Assembly (NCBI GenBank): GCA_029212885.1
Contig: JARGPC010000008.1
Location: 56,332 to 120,331 of the forward strand
DNA length: 64,000 bases
Direction of reading: 5' to 3'
DNA from: Coxiellaceae bacterium
GTDB taxonomy: Bacteria > Pseudomonadota > Gammaproteobacteria > Coxiellales > Coxiellaceae
Shown: positions 34,652 to 41,754 of the stretch, in pieces
Layout: each line of letters starts with the position of its first letter
Position numbering within the stretch: the first letter of the stretch is position 1
The notes under the pieces: generated by a model
What the model saw: the letters and a program-made list of their open reading frames with translations, nothing else
Told to the model about the DNA's origin: nothing
Databases searched by the model: none
Translations under genes and position numbers: made by a program

Positions 34652-35563
34652 ATGGAATTTTTTAGACCGAACACAAAAATTGGTTTTATGCGTCAGCGTT
34701 ACATCGCGGCGGCTTTTTCAATTATCTTATTTGTCGCATCGATTGCGGCAATATGGATTAATGGCCTTAATTTAGGCTTGGATTTTACTGGGGGTACACA
34801 GATTGATGTGACCTTTACCCAGCCGGTGGATGTTAATCAAATTCGTGAGAACCTGAATAAGGAAGGTTTTGAACAAGCCATTGTGCAAACCTACACGACA
34901 AAAGATATCAGTATTCGTATTGGTCAGCAGAAGGGTATGGATGTTGCGCAAATTCGTGCGAAGGTATTAGCCGCGACGCCCGGTGCTCATGTTGGTCAAT
35001 TGCAACAAATTGGTGCGCAAGTGGGTAAGTCACTAATGACCAGTGGTATCTTGGCGATTATCGTCTCGATGTTGGCAACGATGGTTTATATTGCTTTGCG
35101 TTTTGACTATCGCTTTGCGATTAGTGGTGCAATTGCGTTGATTCATGATCCGATCTTAATTTTAGGTGTCTTTGCTGCATTTCATTTAGAGTTTAATTTG
35201 ATTGTATTGGCGGCATTGCTTACGGTGATTGGTTATTCGCTAAACGATACGGTGGTGGTATATGACCGAGTGCGTGAAAACTTCCGCAAACATCGTAAAA
35301 AAGCGCCGGTAGAAGTAATGGATCTTTCTATTAACCAAACTTTATCACGAACCATCATGACCTCAGGTTTAACGTTGCTGGTGGTGATTGCGCTATTTGT
35401 CTATGGTGGTGAAGTGGTGCATAACTTCTCATTAGCGTTGATTATCGGTATCGTCATTGGTACTTATTCATCGATCTATGTGGCGGGTTCATTTGCGATA
35501 GCGATTGGTTTGAGTCGTGAAGCGTTGGCGCCATCGACTAAGGTAGTTGATGATACACCATGA
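34652..35563 (+). CDS. secF: Protein translocase subunit SecF
   Basis: SecF pairs with SecD. The 303-residue protein has an N-terminal helix, the LGLDFTGGTQIDVTF motif, a short periplasmic domain and five helices with YSLNDTVVVYDRVREN. ATG 34652 follows GAGGTG; the TTG at 34640 that overlaps the secD stop is less likely. Confidence 0.95.
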   Translation: MEFFRPNTKIGFMRQRYIAAAFSIILFVASIAAIWINGLNLGLDFTGGTQIDVTFTQPVDVNQIRENLNKEGFEQAIVQTYTTKDISIRIGQQKGMDVAQIRAKVLAATPGAHVGQLQQIGAQVGKSLMTSGILAIIVSMLATMVYIALRFDYRFAISGAIALIHDPILILGVFAAFHLEFNLIVLAALLTVIGYSLNDTVVVYDRVRENFRKHRKKAPVEVMDLSINQTLSRTIMTSGLTLLVVIALFVYGGEVVHNFSLALIIGIVIGTYSSIYVAGSFAIAIGLSREALAPSTKVVDDTP

Positions 35564-35612
35564 TATCTCGCTGTAATTTATAGCATTTTTTAGGTGTTAT
35601 TGTTTGTTAGTG

Positions 35613-35645
35613 GTTAAGCTCTGGTTAATCTGTGCTTGATACAAT
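35613..35645 (+). promoter_or_regulatory. Weak PmrA-like direct repeat with extended -10
   Basis: TTAAG (35614-35618) and TTAAT (35625-35629) are spaced by 11 bp. Seven bases after the 20-bp window lies an extended -10, TGA-TACAAT (35637-35645). Both half-sites start with G rather than C or T, so the match is weaker. It is listed because the spacing and the TTGATA stretch repeat those at 12805-12837. Confidence 0.35.
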
Positions 35646-35687
35646 GCTTGTATATGAATTGATACTAAACATTGTTGAGACGATAAT

Positions 35688-36032
35688 ATGAGCCGTGAAA
35701 ACCCTTCTATATTTACCTCTATAGCTCCAGACGCTGTGGCGATGGAGTGTGCGCAGAATTTAGTGAATCGTTGGTATGCTGAATTTGAACCAGAAGAAAT
35801 AGAAATTGATCCAGTTCAAATGGATGAGGTGTTCATAGAAATAGTAGCGTTTCAGGAGGAATTAGCTCAGCTGGCTGCGCAGGGTGCGGAGTTAAAAGAG
35901 AAGATAGTACTTATTCTAACAGTCCTCGAGCAATATTTAGAGGAGACGGGGGATATTGTTCGCTTCCCAGTGGTGTCTCGCCAACTACGTGGAATTGAAC
36001 CGCCTGAGTTTGACCTTTCTGCTAGGGTGTAA
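35688..36032 (+). CDS. Small acidic protein of unknown function
   Basis: The 114-residue protein is strongly acidic (segments such as EFEPEEIEIDPVQMDEVF) with a helical, possibly coiled-coil middle (EELAQLAAQGAELKEKIVLI). No domain is recognised, and no signal peptide or membrane helix is seen. The ribosome site is weak. A PmrA-like repeat and an extended -10 lie about 45-75 bp upstream. It converges on the membrane protein at 36043-36711, 10 bp away. Confidence 0.5.
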   Translation: MSRENPSIFTSIAPDAVAMECAQNLVNRWYAEFEPEEIEIDPVQMDEVFIEIVAFQEELAQLAAQGAELKEKIVLILTVLEQYLEETGDIVRFPVVSRQLRGIEPPEFDLSARV

Positions 36033-36042
36033 GTGAGTTGAG

Positions 36043-36711
36043 TTACATGCGCGGCGGAGGGAGTAAATCATATCTAGTTGCACCTAGTTGTTGCACTCCA
36101 CCTTTTTCAGCATCATCAAGTTCTGGTATATACATGGCTGTTTCAGGTGTACCTACTTTTGTAGGAAGGGGCGGTCGATCATTGAGGTCGCGCATACAGT
36201 TACATAAGCATCCAGCACAAAATCCAAAAATAGATAATACACCGATACCAGTAAAAGCCGCTGCAGCGTCAGCATTATAGTGTGATCGGTGGCTGCTTAG
36301 ATTTTCAAACAGACCAACGAGAATTCCTGGAATGACACCTAAACCGGCAGCTATGGCGTTACGTTGATGTAGTTGTTTTTTGTGGTGTGGTAGGGGGGCT
36401 TGTTTGGCAAGCATATAGCCAGTGGCTGATAACATCACACCAAGCACAGCCGCTATAACAGGCAGTTCTAAGTGCTCTAATAAGCTGGAGCGAACTGGTT
36501 TTTCACCGCTATTTTGGAATGTGGGCATATAAAAATCTTGTAAACCAGTTGTTAAGCTATAGCTAAACAGTGTGGTGGCAACAAATAAAAATCCGGGTGA
36601 TAAGGAAGTGAGTAGTGAATCGCGATGCCCTTGATAAAAGGTGTTGGGTGCTTGTCCCGGTTGAGGACGTAGTAACTGTTGTTGTAGCTGTTCATCAAGT
36701 GGCTTCATCAT
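36043..36711 (-). CDS. Putative four-helix membrane protein
   Basis: The 222-residue protein has about four hydrophobic helices (near SLSPGFLFVATTLFSY, LPVIAAVLGVMLSATGYML, AAGLGVIPGILVGLF and GIGVLSIFGFCAGCLC). The N-terminus is Gln-rich and the cytosolic tail is Pro-rich, ending in PPPRM. No family is recognised. I chose the ATG at 36711 because GGGAG lies about 10 bp upstream; the TTG at 36729 overlaps no better site. Confidence 0.6.
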   Translation of the reverse strand: MMKPLDEQLQQQLLRPQPGQAPNTFYQGHRDSLLTSLSPGFLFVATTLFSYSLTTGLQDFYMPTFQNSGEKPVRSSLLEHLELPVIAAVLGVMLSATGYMLAKQAPLPHHKKQLHQRNAIAAGLGVIPGILVGLFENLSSHRSHYNADAAAAFTGIGVLSIFGFCAGCLCNCMRDLNDRPPLPTKVGTPETAMYIPELDDAEKGGVQQLGATRYDLLPPPRM

Positions 36712-36859
36712 ATTTTTTATCTCCCACAATATAAAAATAAGCGCTTATGCTACCAGGTTTGTTGATATCATCAAAGCGCGGACGACCTCGATTAGCTACA
36801 TCTTGACCCGGTGTCGTTTCTCGTTTAGCTTTATAAGCATACTTCTGTGGAGGACCTTT

Positions 36860-37405
36860 ATGCCTTGTCGCAATGATAGCGAGTCTTACGGATCAATCAC
36901 TAAGCTATTACACTGGCTAATTTTTTTATGTGTGTTGGTACAGGTTGTTATTGGCTTCTTTCGTCATGATATTGCTGGCAAAGCGATGCAGGGTGATTTA
37001 ATGATGATCCATAAGTCCATTGGTTTAAGTTTAATCGTTCTGTCTGTTTTGTTTATTTTCTGGGGTATTTTTAGTCGTAAACCAGATTGGCCTGTTGATA
37101 TGGCCAGTTGGGAAAAAGTGGCTGCGCGTATAGCGCATGTGATTCTCTATTTAGTTATATTGGTGATGGCTGTTAGTGGCTTATGTATGTCAACCGCAGC
37201 GGGTTACCCGTCTTCATGGTTTGGTGTGTTTAGCGTGTTGGCACCATGGGTGCCAACAAGTAAGGTATTGGCAGGCACTTTTGCCACCATTCATGAGGTG
37301 TGTGCCTGGATTATTGTTGTAACTTGTGGTCTACATATCGTTGCATCATTGAAGCATCAATTTATGGATAAAAATCACATCTTGAGCCGTATGTTGCCTG
37401 GGTGA
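36860..37405 (+). CDS. cybB: Cytochrome b561
   Basis: This 181-residue, four-helix inner-membrane di-heme cytochrome of the bacterial b561 family passes electrons from quinol. Heme-ligand candidates are His in KLLHWLIFL and IHKSIGLSL, ARIAHVILY and CGLHIVASLKHQ. ATG 36860 is preceded by GGAGG; the in-frame ATG 36803 lacks one. Bacterial members are linked to superoxide oxidation or quinone redox balance. The neighbours do not refine the role. Confidence 0.9.
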   Translation: MPCRNDSESYGSITKLLHWLIFLCVLVQVVIGFFRHDIAGKAMQGDLMMIHKSIGLSLIVLSVLFIFWGIFSRKPDWPVDMASWEKVAARIAHVILYLVILVMAVSGLCMSTAAGYPSSWFGVFSVLAPWVPTSKVLAGTFATIHEVCAWIIVVTCGLHIVASLKHQFMDKNHILSRMLPG

Positions 37406-37472
37406 TATGCGGAACTTTATTGTGCGATATGTCTCAAGTGCAGTCAGGAAATGTATTAAAAACTGATCATTT
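37406..37472. other. Start of a 560-bp region without protein genes
   Basis: Between cybB and phr (37406-37966) no protein gene is supported. The region holds a palindrome (37473-37496), a candidate small RNA (about 37601-37806) and about 150 bp before phr with no clear feature. Confidence 0.6.
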
Positions 37473-37496
37473 ATTGATCGAAATATCTCGATCAAT
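37473..37496. promoter_or_regulatory. Palindrome upstream of the small RNA
   Basis: ATTGATCGA and TCGATCAAT are perfect 9-bp arms around a 6-nt spacer. It lies about 105 bp before the likely RNA start. The arms-plus-6-bp spacer layout resembles the GacA/LetA upstream site that drives rsmY/rsmZ genes, although the bases differ from published consensus sites. Confidence 0.45.
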
Positions 37497-37600
37497 GAGT
37501 ATTCAATCAGTGGCTTATGATAAATTATATATGTAATAAATTAACTACCTATAGATTAGCGTCTGATTCGTATCTTGTATCAGAAGATAGTTATGCTATC

Positions 37601-37806
37601 GTGAAGGTCCCTCAAGGTTAAAAGTGATTCAAACCAACAAGGATAGTTGGCAGGGAGATACGGAGTTCCGCGCAATGGTTTTACTTTTAAGGATTGCTCA
37701 GGTAATTAAGCAGGGATGAGATAAGAGATCTCAGTGCAAGGAAGCACAGCCGAGTAGGGATACTCAGGAGATCAATTAAAGGCCACCATTATCGGTGGCC
37801 TTTTTT
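37601..37806 (+). ncRNA. Candidate CsrA/RsmA-sequestering small RNA (RsmY/RsmZ type)
   Basis: Eight GGA motifs lie within 130 nt (starting at 37641, 37654, 37662, 37691, 37714, 37740, 37758 and 37767). Three are in hairpin loops: CCAAC-AAGGATA-GTTGG (37634-37650), GTGC-AAGGAA-GCAC (37734-37747) and GAGTA-GGGA-TACTC (37752-37765). Another hairpin, GAGAT/ATCTC, lies at 37718-37732. A strong terminator ends the unit. No reading frame is conserved-looking. This architecture is that of RNAs that titrate the translational repressor CsrA. The 5' end is not defined; TATGCT at 37592-37597 may be the -10. Not 6S, RNase P or tmRNA. Confidence 0.7.
37781..37806 (+). terminator. Rho-independent terminator of the small RNA
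   Basis: GGCCACC (37781-37787) and GGTGGCC (37794-37800) form a 7-bp GC-rich stem with a 6-nt loop. AAA precedes it and six T follow. Confidence 0.92.
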
Positions 37807-37966
37807 ATGGCGCTCATTAGTGGTCAACATTCAACGTTATACCTCATATATACATTCCGGTTTTTCGTTCAACTTGCATCTTGTGGTTTGCTAGGTGTGA
37901 AGGTGGTATGGTTGTGCCGAGAATTCTAATCAATACAGGTGAAGTGTGACAAAAAGAGTTTCAGCT

Positions 37967-39373
37967 ATGAAAACGATTCATTGGTTTCGTCAAGATTTAC
38001 GGTTAAATGATAATCCGGGTTTATCTGCAGCGGCACAGCAAGGCGCTGTTCTGCCCCTTTACATTTTTGACGATATTAATGCTGGTAAAAATGCCATGGG
38101 AGCTGCTAGCCGTTGTTGGTTGCATCATTCATTGTTGCAATTGCAAGCCAGTTTAGATGGCAAACTACTTATTCAGTCAGGTGATCCGTTATCTGTATTG
38201 CGTACACTGGTAAAGAAATATCATATTGATGCTGTATTTTGGAATCGCTGTTATGAACCATGGCAAATAAAACGTGATAAACAAATAAAAATTGAGCTAG
38301 AGGCACTTGGTGTCTCGGTGAAAACGTATAACGGTTCGTTGCTGTGGGAACCATGGGAAATTGAAAAAAAATCAGGCGGTAATTATAAAGTTTTTACACC
38401 GTTTTATCGAAAAGGTTGCTTGCAAGCGATGCCGCCCAGAGAGCCAATTGCAAAACCTAAAAAGTTAAATGTGATCCCGCATAAGGATTCAGATACTCCA
38501 TTGGATTCACTGTCGTTGCTGCCAGACCATGCATGGGCTGAGTCCATGATGGCTGATTGGCAAGTGGGTGAGCAGTCTGCGCAGAAGCAATTGAAGCATT
38601 TTATTAAGCAGGGCCTTTCGGATTATGCAGAAGGCAGAAACTTTCCGGCAGCTGCAAAGATATCGCGCTTATCACCCCACTTGCATTGGGGTGAAGTTTC
38701 CCCAAATCAGGTGTGGTATACCATTAGAGCATTAAAGTCAGATCGAAATACGGACTGCTTTCTCAGTGAGATGGGTTGGCGGGAATTTTCTTATAGTCTG
38801 CTTTATTATTATCCTTCTCTGCCGCATAAAAATTTACAAACGAAATTTGATGCATTTGCTTGGCGTAAAAGTAAAAAACTGTTAACCGCATGGCAGCGTG
38901 GTATGACAGGGTATCCAATTATTGATGCGGGTATGAGAGAGTTATGGCAGACCGGGTTTATGCATAATCGGGTTCGTATGATCGTAGCTTCATTTTTGAT
39001 TAAAAATCTATTGATCCACTGGCGTGAGGGTGAGAGTTGGTTTTGGGACTGCTTGGTTGATGCTGATTTAGCCAGTAATAGTGCGAGTTGGCAATGGGTT
39101 GCTGGTTGCGGTGCTGATGCGGCGCCATTCTTTCGAATTTTTAATCCGGTTACTCAGGGTAAGAAGTTCGATGCAGGCGGGGACTATACGCGCAGATATG
39201 TGCCGGAACTGTCAGGTTTGCCGAATAAGTATCTTCATTCGCCATGGATAGCACCGACGGATGTTTTGCAACAGGCTGGTATTGAACTCGGTGAAACATA
39301 CCCGAAGCCGATTGTCGATTTGAGTATAACGAGACAGCGTGCGCTTGATGCTTATAAAAATGTAAAATCGTAG
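37967..39373 (+). CDS. phrB: Deoxyribodipyrimidine photolyase (class I)
   Basis: This FAD enzyme repairs UV-made cyclobutane pyrimidine dimers using blue light. The protein of 468 residues begins MKTIHWFRQDLRLNDNPGLS. It has the FAD-binding C-terminal domain with LSPHLHWGEVSPNQVW, GWREFSYSLLYYYP, GMTGYPIIDAGMREL, GFMHNRVRMIVASFL and WQWVAGCGADAAPFFRIFNP. GTG 37946 is in frame with AGGTG before it and would add seven residues; I prefer ATG 37967 because it matches the family start. The type of antenna cofactor cannot be told from the sequence. Confidence 0.94.
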   Translation: MKTIHWFRQDLRLNDNPGLSAAAQQGAVLPLYIFDDINAGKNAMGAASRCWLHHSLLQLQASLDGKLLIQSGDPLSVLRTLVKKYHIDAVFWNRCYEPWQIKRDKQIKIELEALGVSVKTYNGSLLWEPWEIEKKSGGNYKVFTPFYRKGCLQAMPPREPIAKPKKLNVIPHKDSDTPLDSLSLLPDHAWAESMMADWQVGEQSAQKQLKHFIKQGLSDYAEGRNFPAAAKISRLSPHLHWGEVSPNQVWYTIRALKSDRNTDCFLSEMGWREFSYSLLYYYPSLPHKNLQTKFDAFAWRKSKKLLTAWQRGMTGYPIIDAGMRELWQTGFMHNRVRMIVASFLIKNLLIHWREGESWFWDCLVDADLASNSASWQWVAGCGADAAPFFRIFNPVTQGKKFDAGGDYTRRYVPELSGLPNKYLHSPWIAPTDVLQQAGIELGETYPKPIVDLSITRQRALDAYKNVKS

Positions 39374-39450
39374 TGATTTTTCTAGCCGCTGAGTTGGTGT
39401 CTGAAATATGTTTATATGCGCACAAAAAAACTCAAATGTACCAAAGTAGA

Positions 39451-39479
39451 TTGACATATTTCTGAACCTTCACTATGGT
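39451..39479 (+). promoter_or_regulatory. Sigma-70 promoter of the membrane protein gene
   Basis: TTGACA (39451-39456) and TATGGT (39474-39479) are separated by 17 bp. A start site near 39486 would give a leader of about 35 nt before ATG 39521. Confidence 0.75.
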
Positions 39480-39520
39480 GCCTGACTAATTCTAAAAATA
39501 ACGAATGTGGGAGTTCAGTT

Positions 39521-40963
39521 ATGAGACCAGCAGCATCTACATCACCATACAATCAATTGCAAGAAGACCCTACGGTACCAGCACCATCAGCACCGGTATG
39601 GCAAGGTTCAGCAGAAGAATTATGGCAGCGGCTTAACGTTGATCCAACACAGAAGTATGGTATGTATCCAACGCTTGGGCAGCTTCCGCCGCCTGTTGCG
39701 CCTCAATATGCAATGGCAGTACCACCACCGCCAACAGTTCCAGGTGCGGCAGCAGCACCGGTAGCTCCGCGTGCAAATCAACAGTTTGACTTGAGCTACT
39801 ACCGTCGTGGTGTTAATGAAGCACAAAATTACATTAGCCCTGAAAACAAGCGCCGTGCAAAAACAGCGAGTAATGCTGTGGCCAGCTTTGTGAGTAACTG
39901 GGGCGAGTTGGCCTCTATGGTCATTGGTATGTACTTTGCGTGGAAAGGCCAAGAAGCGGAAACACTTTCGGCTAAAGATCATGCGTTGCATAATATTTCT
40001 ATTGGCATGATGGCTTGTGCTGGTTTTTTCCTGTTACGTAAAATTAATGGTGCTTACTCAACGCTGAGTTCATCGCATAAATTACGTGATCATGCGTTAC
40101 ACTCACCAGAATTAGTCAATACTGTTGATCAGCATGGCAACCGTGATAAAACAGTGATTGCTCATAATAATAGTCATACCACGCGTGCGCGTGTTGCTCA
40201 TGCTATTAATATTGGTTCCGCTGCGTTGATTAGTTATGCGGCGCATCAGTTGGCTGAGAATGATCCTCACCATGCGCATGATAACTTAGCATTGCTGGGT
40301 GGTGGTATGGTGCTTGAAATTATTTCGGGCATTGTCGAAATGTATTCAGAGCGCAGCCGTGCGCGTTCAATTCATCCTGCAGAGTCACATGATATAGCCA
40401 TTAAAGGTAAAGGGTTAGCGCTAGTGGCCTTCAGTGTCTCGGCGTTTATTGCTTCAGCGAGTTTGGCGGTGACTAATGAACACAACAGTTATGCCAAAGT
40501 ATTAACCAGTGCATTGATTGGTATGTTTGGTTTAGGTTTATTGACCACACTAGCTAAACACACCGGACATGAGTTAACGGCCAAAGCGGTGGTTGATAAG
40601 GTGAATACACTGGATGGTTTGCAGGGGCAAGGTTTAGATCCTAAGGTTAATGACAGTGTTGTGCATTTAGGTTTGTGCAAAGTAGGCATGAAAGAAAGCA
40701 CACGTCACCGTATTGAAGAAGTGTTAATTAAGGGCATGTTATTTAGTGCGCAATTTACGGCTAAACGTTTCCATGGTGTGCCTGCGATCGCTTCAATATT
40801 TAGTCATGTGCTAGCTATTGCTGTTGGTAGTATCTTAATTAGTAAATCACGTGATGCACGTGCGGTGAGTTTGCACAATCGTGTTGATTTAACCTTACAA
40901 GGGCATCAAGTGTCTAAGCACAATTTAGAAACCGGTTGCTCGATGAGCTTGGGTTGTTGTTAA
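39521..40963 (+). CDS. Multi-spanning membrane protein with Pro-rich N-terminus and Cys-rich end
   Basis: The 480-residue protein has a Pro/Ala-rich, likely disordered N-terminus (about residues 1-90), then six to eight hydrophobic helices between about residues 120 and 450, often with His-rich links (ENDPHHAHDN, AHNNSHTTRARVAH). It ends GCSMSLGCC; a terminal CC could accept a geranylgeranyl or acyl group in a eukaryotic host, or be incidental. GGGAG sets ATG 39521 and the promoter is strong. No family is recognised. Together these features fit an integral-membrane effector, which is inference. Confidence 0.6.
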   Translation: MRPAASTSPYNQLQEDPTVPAPSAPVWQGSAEELWQRLNVDPTQKYGMYPTLGQLPPPVAPQYAMAVPPPPTVPGAAAAPVAPRANQQFDLSYYRRGVNEAQNYISPENKRRAKTASNAVASFVSNWGELASMVIGMYFAWKGQEAETLSAKDHALHNISIGMMACAGFFLLRKINGAYSTLSSSHKLRDHALHSPELVNTVDQHGNRDKTVIAHNNSHTTRARVAHAINIGSAALISYAAHQLAENDPHHAHDNLALLGGGMVLEIISGIVEMYSERSRARSIHPAESHDIAIKGKGLALVAFSVSAFIASASLAVTNEHNSYAKVLTSALIGMFGLGLLTTLAKHTGHELTAKAVVDKVNTLDGLQGQGLDPKVNDSVVHLGLCKVGMKESTRHRIEEVLIKGMLFSAQFTAKRFHGVPAIASIFSHVLAIAVGSILISKSRDARAVSLHNRVDLTLQGHQVSKHNLETGCSMSLGCC

Positions 40964-40989
40964 GTTTGACCAAGCAATCCCTTTGCATT

Positions 40990-41025
40990 AGGCTGGTATT
41001 TTATTGATGACAAGGATGCCAGCCT
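40990..41025 (+). promoter_or_regulatory. Leader hairpin holding the ribosome site of the repeat-peptide gene
   Basis: AGGCTGG (40990-40996) and CCAGCCT (41019-41025) form a 7-bp stem that ends directly at the ATG. The loop carries the Shine-Dalgarno AAGGA (41012-41016), which contains the CsrA recognition core GGA. The structure could limit translation. Confidence 0.55.
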
Positions 41026-41442
41026 ATGAAGATACGTTATACAGCAACCATCATGGTTGGTGGTGCCATTGCGGCTACTAGCTGTTGGGCCACGACCAAT
41101 TATTTTACTTCCACATCTACTGCTAGGCAGCAGTACGTTAGTGCAAATGAAGCGCAATCCACACCAGCTGCGGCTAAAAAAAATTGGCAAAAGCCGCGCG
41201 TGCATGGGCGGGGTAATGGTGATTTAGCATTGATAGTGATGAATGGTAAGCCATCGCCGAAGGGGGCGCCGTCGAAAGGATTTCCTGGCATGGATTGGAA
41301 GGCTAAACCCAAAACAGCACCTAAGCAATTTCCAGGTATGGATTGGAAATCAAAGCCTACCCAAAAGCGTCCACCTCGCGGTACCAGAGCTTTACCGGGC
41401 ATGACCTGGAAGCCAAAAAATAGGCCAGCCGGTGCTAGCTGA
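41026..41442 (+). CDS. Secreted repeat peptide with FPGMDWK motifs, possible RiPP-like precursor
   Basis: The 138-residue protein starts with a hydrophobic leader (about residues 1-22, ending SCWA) that looks like a Sec signal. The C-terminal half is basic and carries three near-identical motifs: FPGMDWK at 86-92 and 102-108 and LPGMTWK at 123-129, each followed by Lys/Pro-rich spacers. The 3' end overlaps a PqqD-like gene by 11 bp. PqqD-like domains bind leader peptides of ribosomally made, modified peptides, so the motifs may be core units. An alternative is a simple secreted repeat protein. No known family is recognised. Confidence 0.6.
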   Translation: MKIRYTATIMVGGAIAATSCWATTNYFTSTSTARQQYVSANEAQSTPAAAKKNWQKPRVHGRGNGDLALIVMNGKPSPKGAPSKGFPGMDWKAKPKTAPKQFPGMDWKSKPTQKRPPRGTRALPGMTWKPKNRPAGAS

Positions 41443-41707
41443 TCAAACAGTTTTATCTCAACCTAAATGGGTGTTCGCTGATGTGGTTGATGGCGAACAC
41501 CTGCTTTTGCATAAAAACATTGGTGATTGTTTTCGATTAACGGCAATTGGTGCTGATATATGGTCGCATATAGCTACCCCGCTTAGTTATAAAGCGTTAA
41601 TCGATCGGCTGATGAAGGAATATGCTGTTGAGCGTGAGGTCTGTGAACCGGATGTTAAGCAGTTTCTTGAGCAGTTGCAACAGCGTGATTTGATTAATCT
41701 TTCATAA
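41432..41707 (+). CDS. PqqD-like peptide chaperone (RRE domain)
   Basis: The 91-residue protein fits the PqqD fold. Its segments WVFADVVDGEHLLLH, CFRLTAIGADIWSHI, SYKALIDRLMKEYAV and CEPDVKQFLEQLQQRDLI follow the family pattern of beta strands, the L-x-x-x-G-x-x-I-W motif, a helix pair and the final D-V-x-x-F-L-x-x-L helix. PqqD proteins present precursor peptides to radical SAM or other modifying enzymes. It begins at GTG 41432 inside the end of the repeat-peptide gene, so the two are co-translated. No radical SAM enzyme, peptidase or other maturase is adjacent. Confidence 0.7.
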   Translation: MLADQTVLSQPKWVFADVVDGEHLLLHKNIGDCFRLTAIGADIWSHIATPLSYKALIDRLMKEYAVEREVCEPDVKQFLEQLQQRDLINLS

Positions 41708-41711
41708 AAAA

Positions 41712-41737
41712 GCCGGATCGGTTGTGGCCCATCCGGC
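41712..41737 (-). terminator. Terminator of the S1/P1 nuclease gene
   Basis: GCCGGAT and ATCCGGC form a 7-bp stem with a 12-nt loop. On the minus strand it is followed by TTTTTT and lies 18 bp after the nuclease stop. On the plus strand no T run follows, so it does not clearly end the PqqD transcript. Confidence 0.8.
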
Positions 41738-41754
41738 ATGATAAAGGTGTCGAT

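Noticed and set aside
37601-37806. 6S RNA, RNase P RNA or tmRNA
   Set aside because: No long central-bubble rod, no RNase P core motifs and no tRNA-like end; the many GGA loops and the terminator fit a CsrA sponge better.
41100-41402. 100-residue minus-strand frame opposite the repeat peptide
   Set aside because: It is the antisense image of the plus-strand repeats; the plus strand has the ribosome site, the leader and the coupled PqqD gene.
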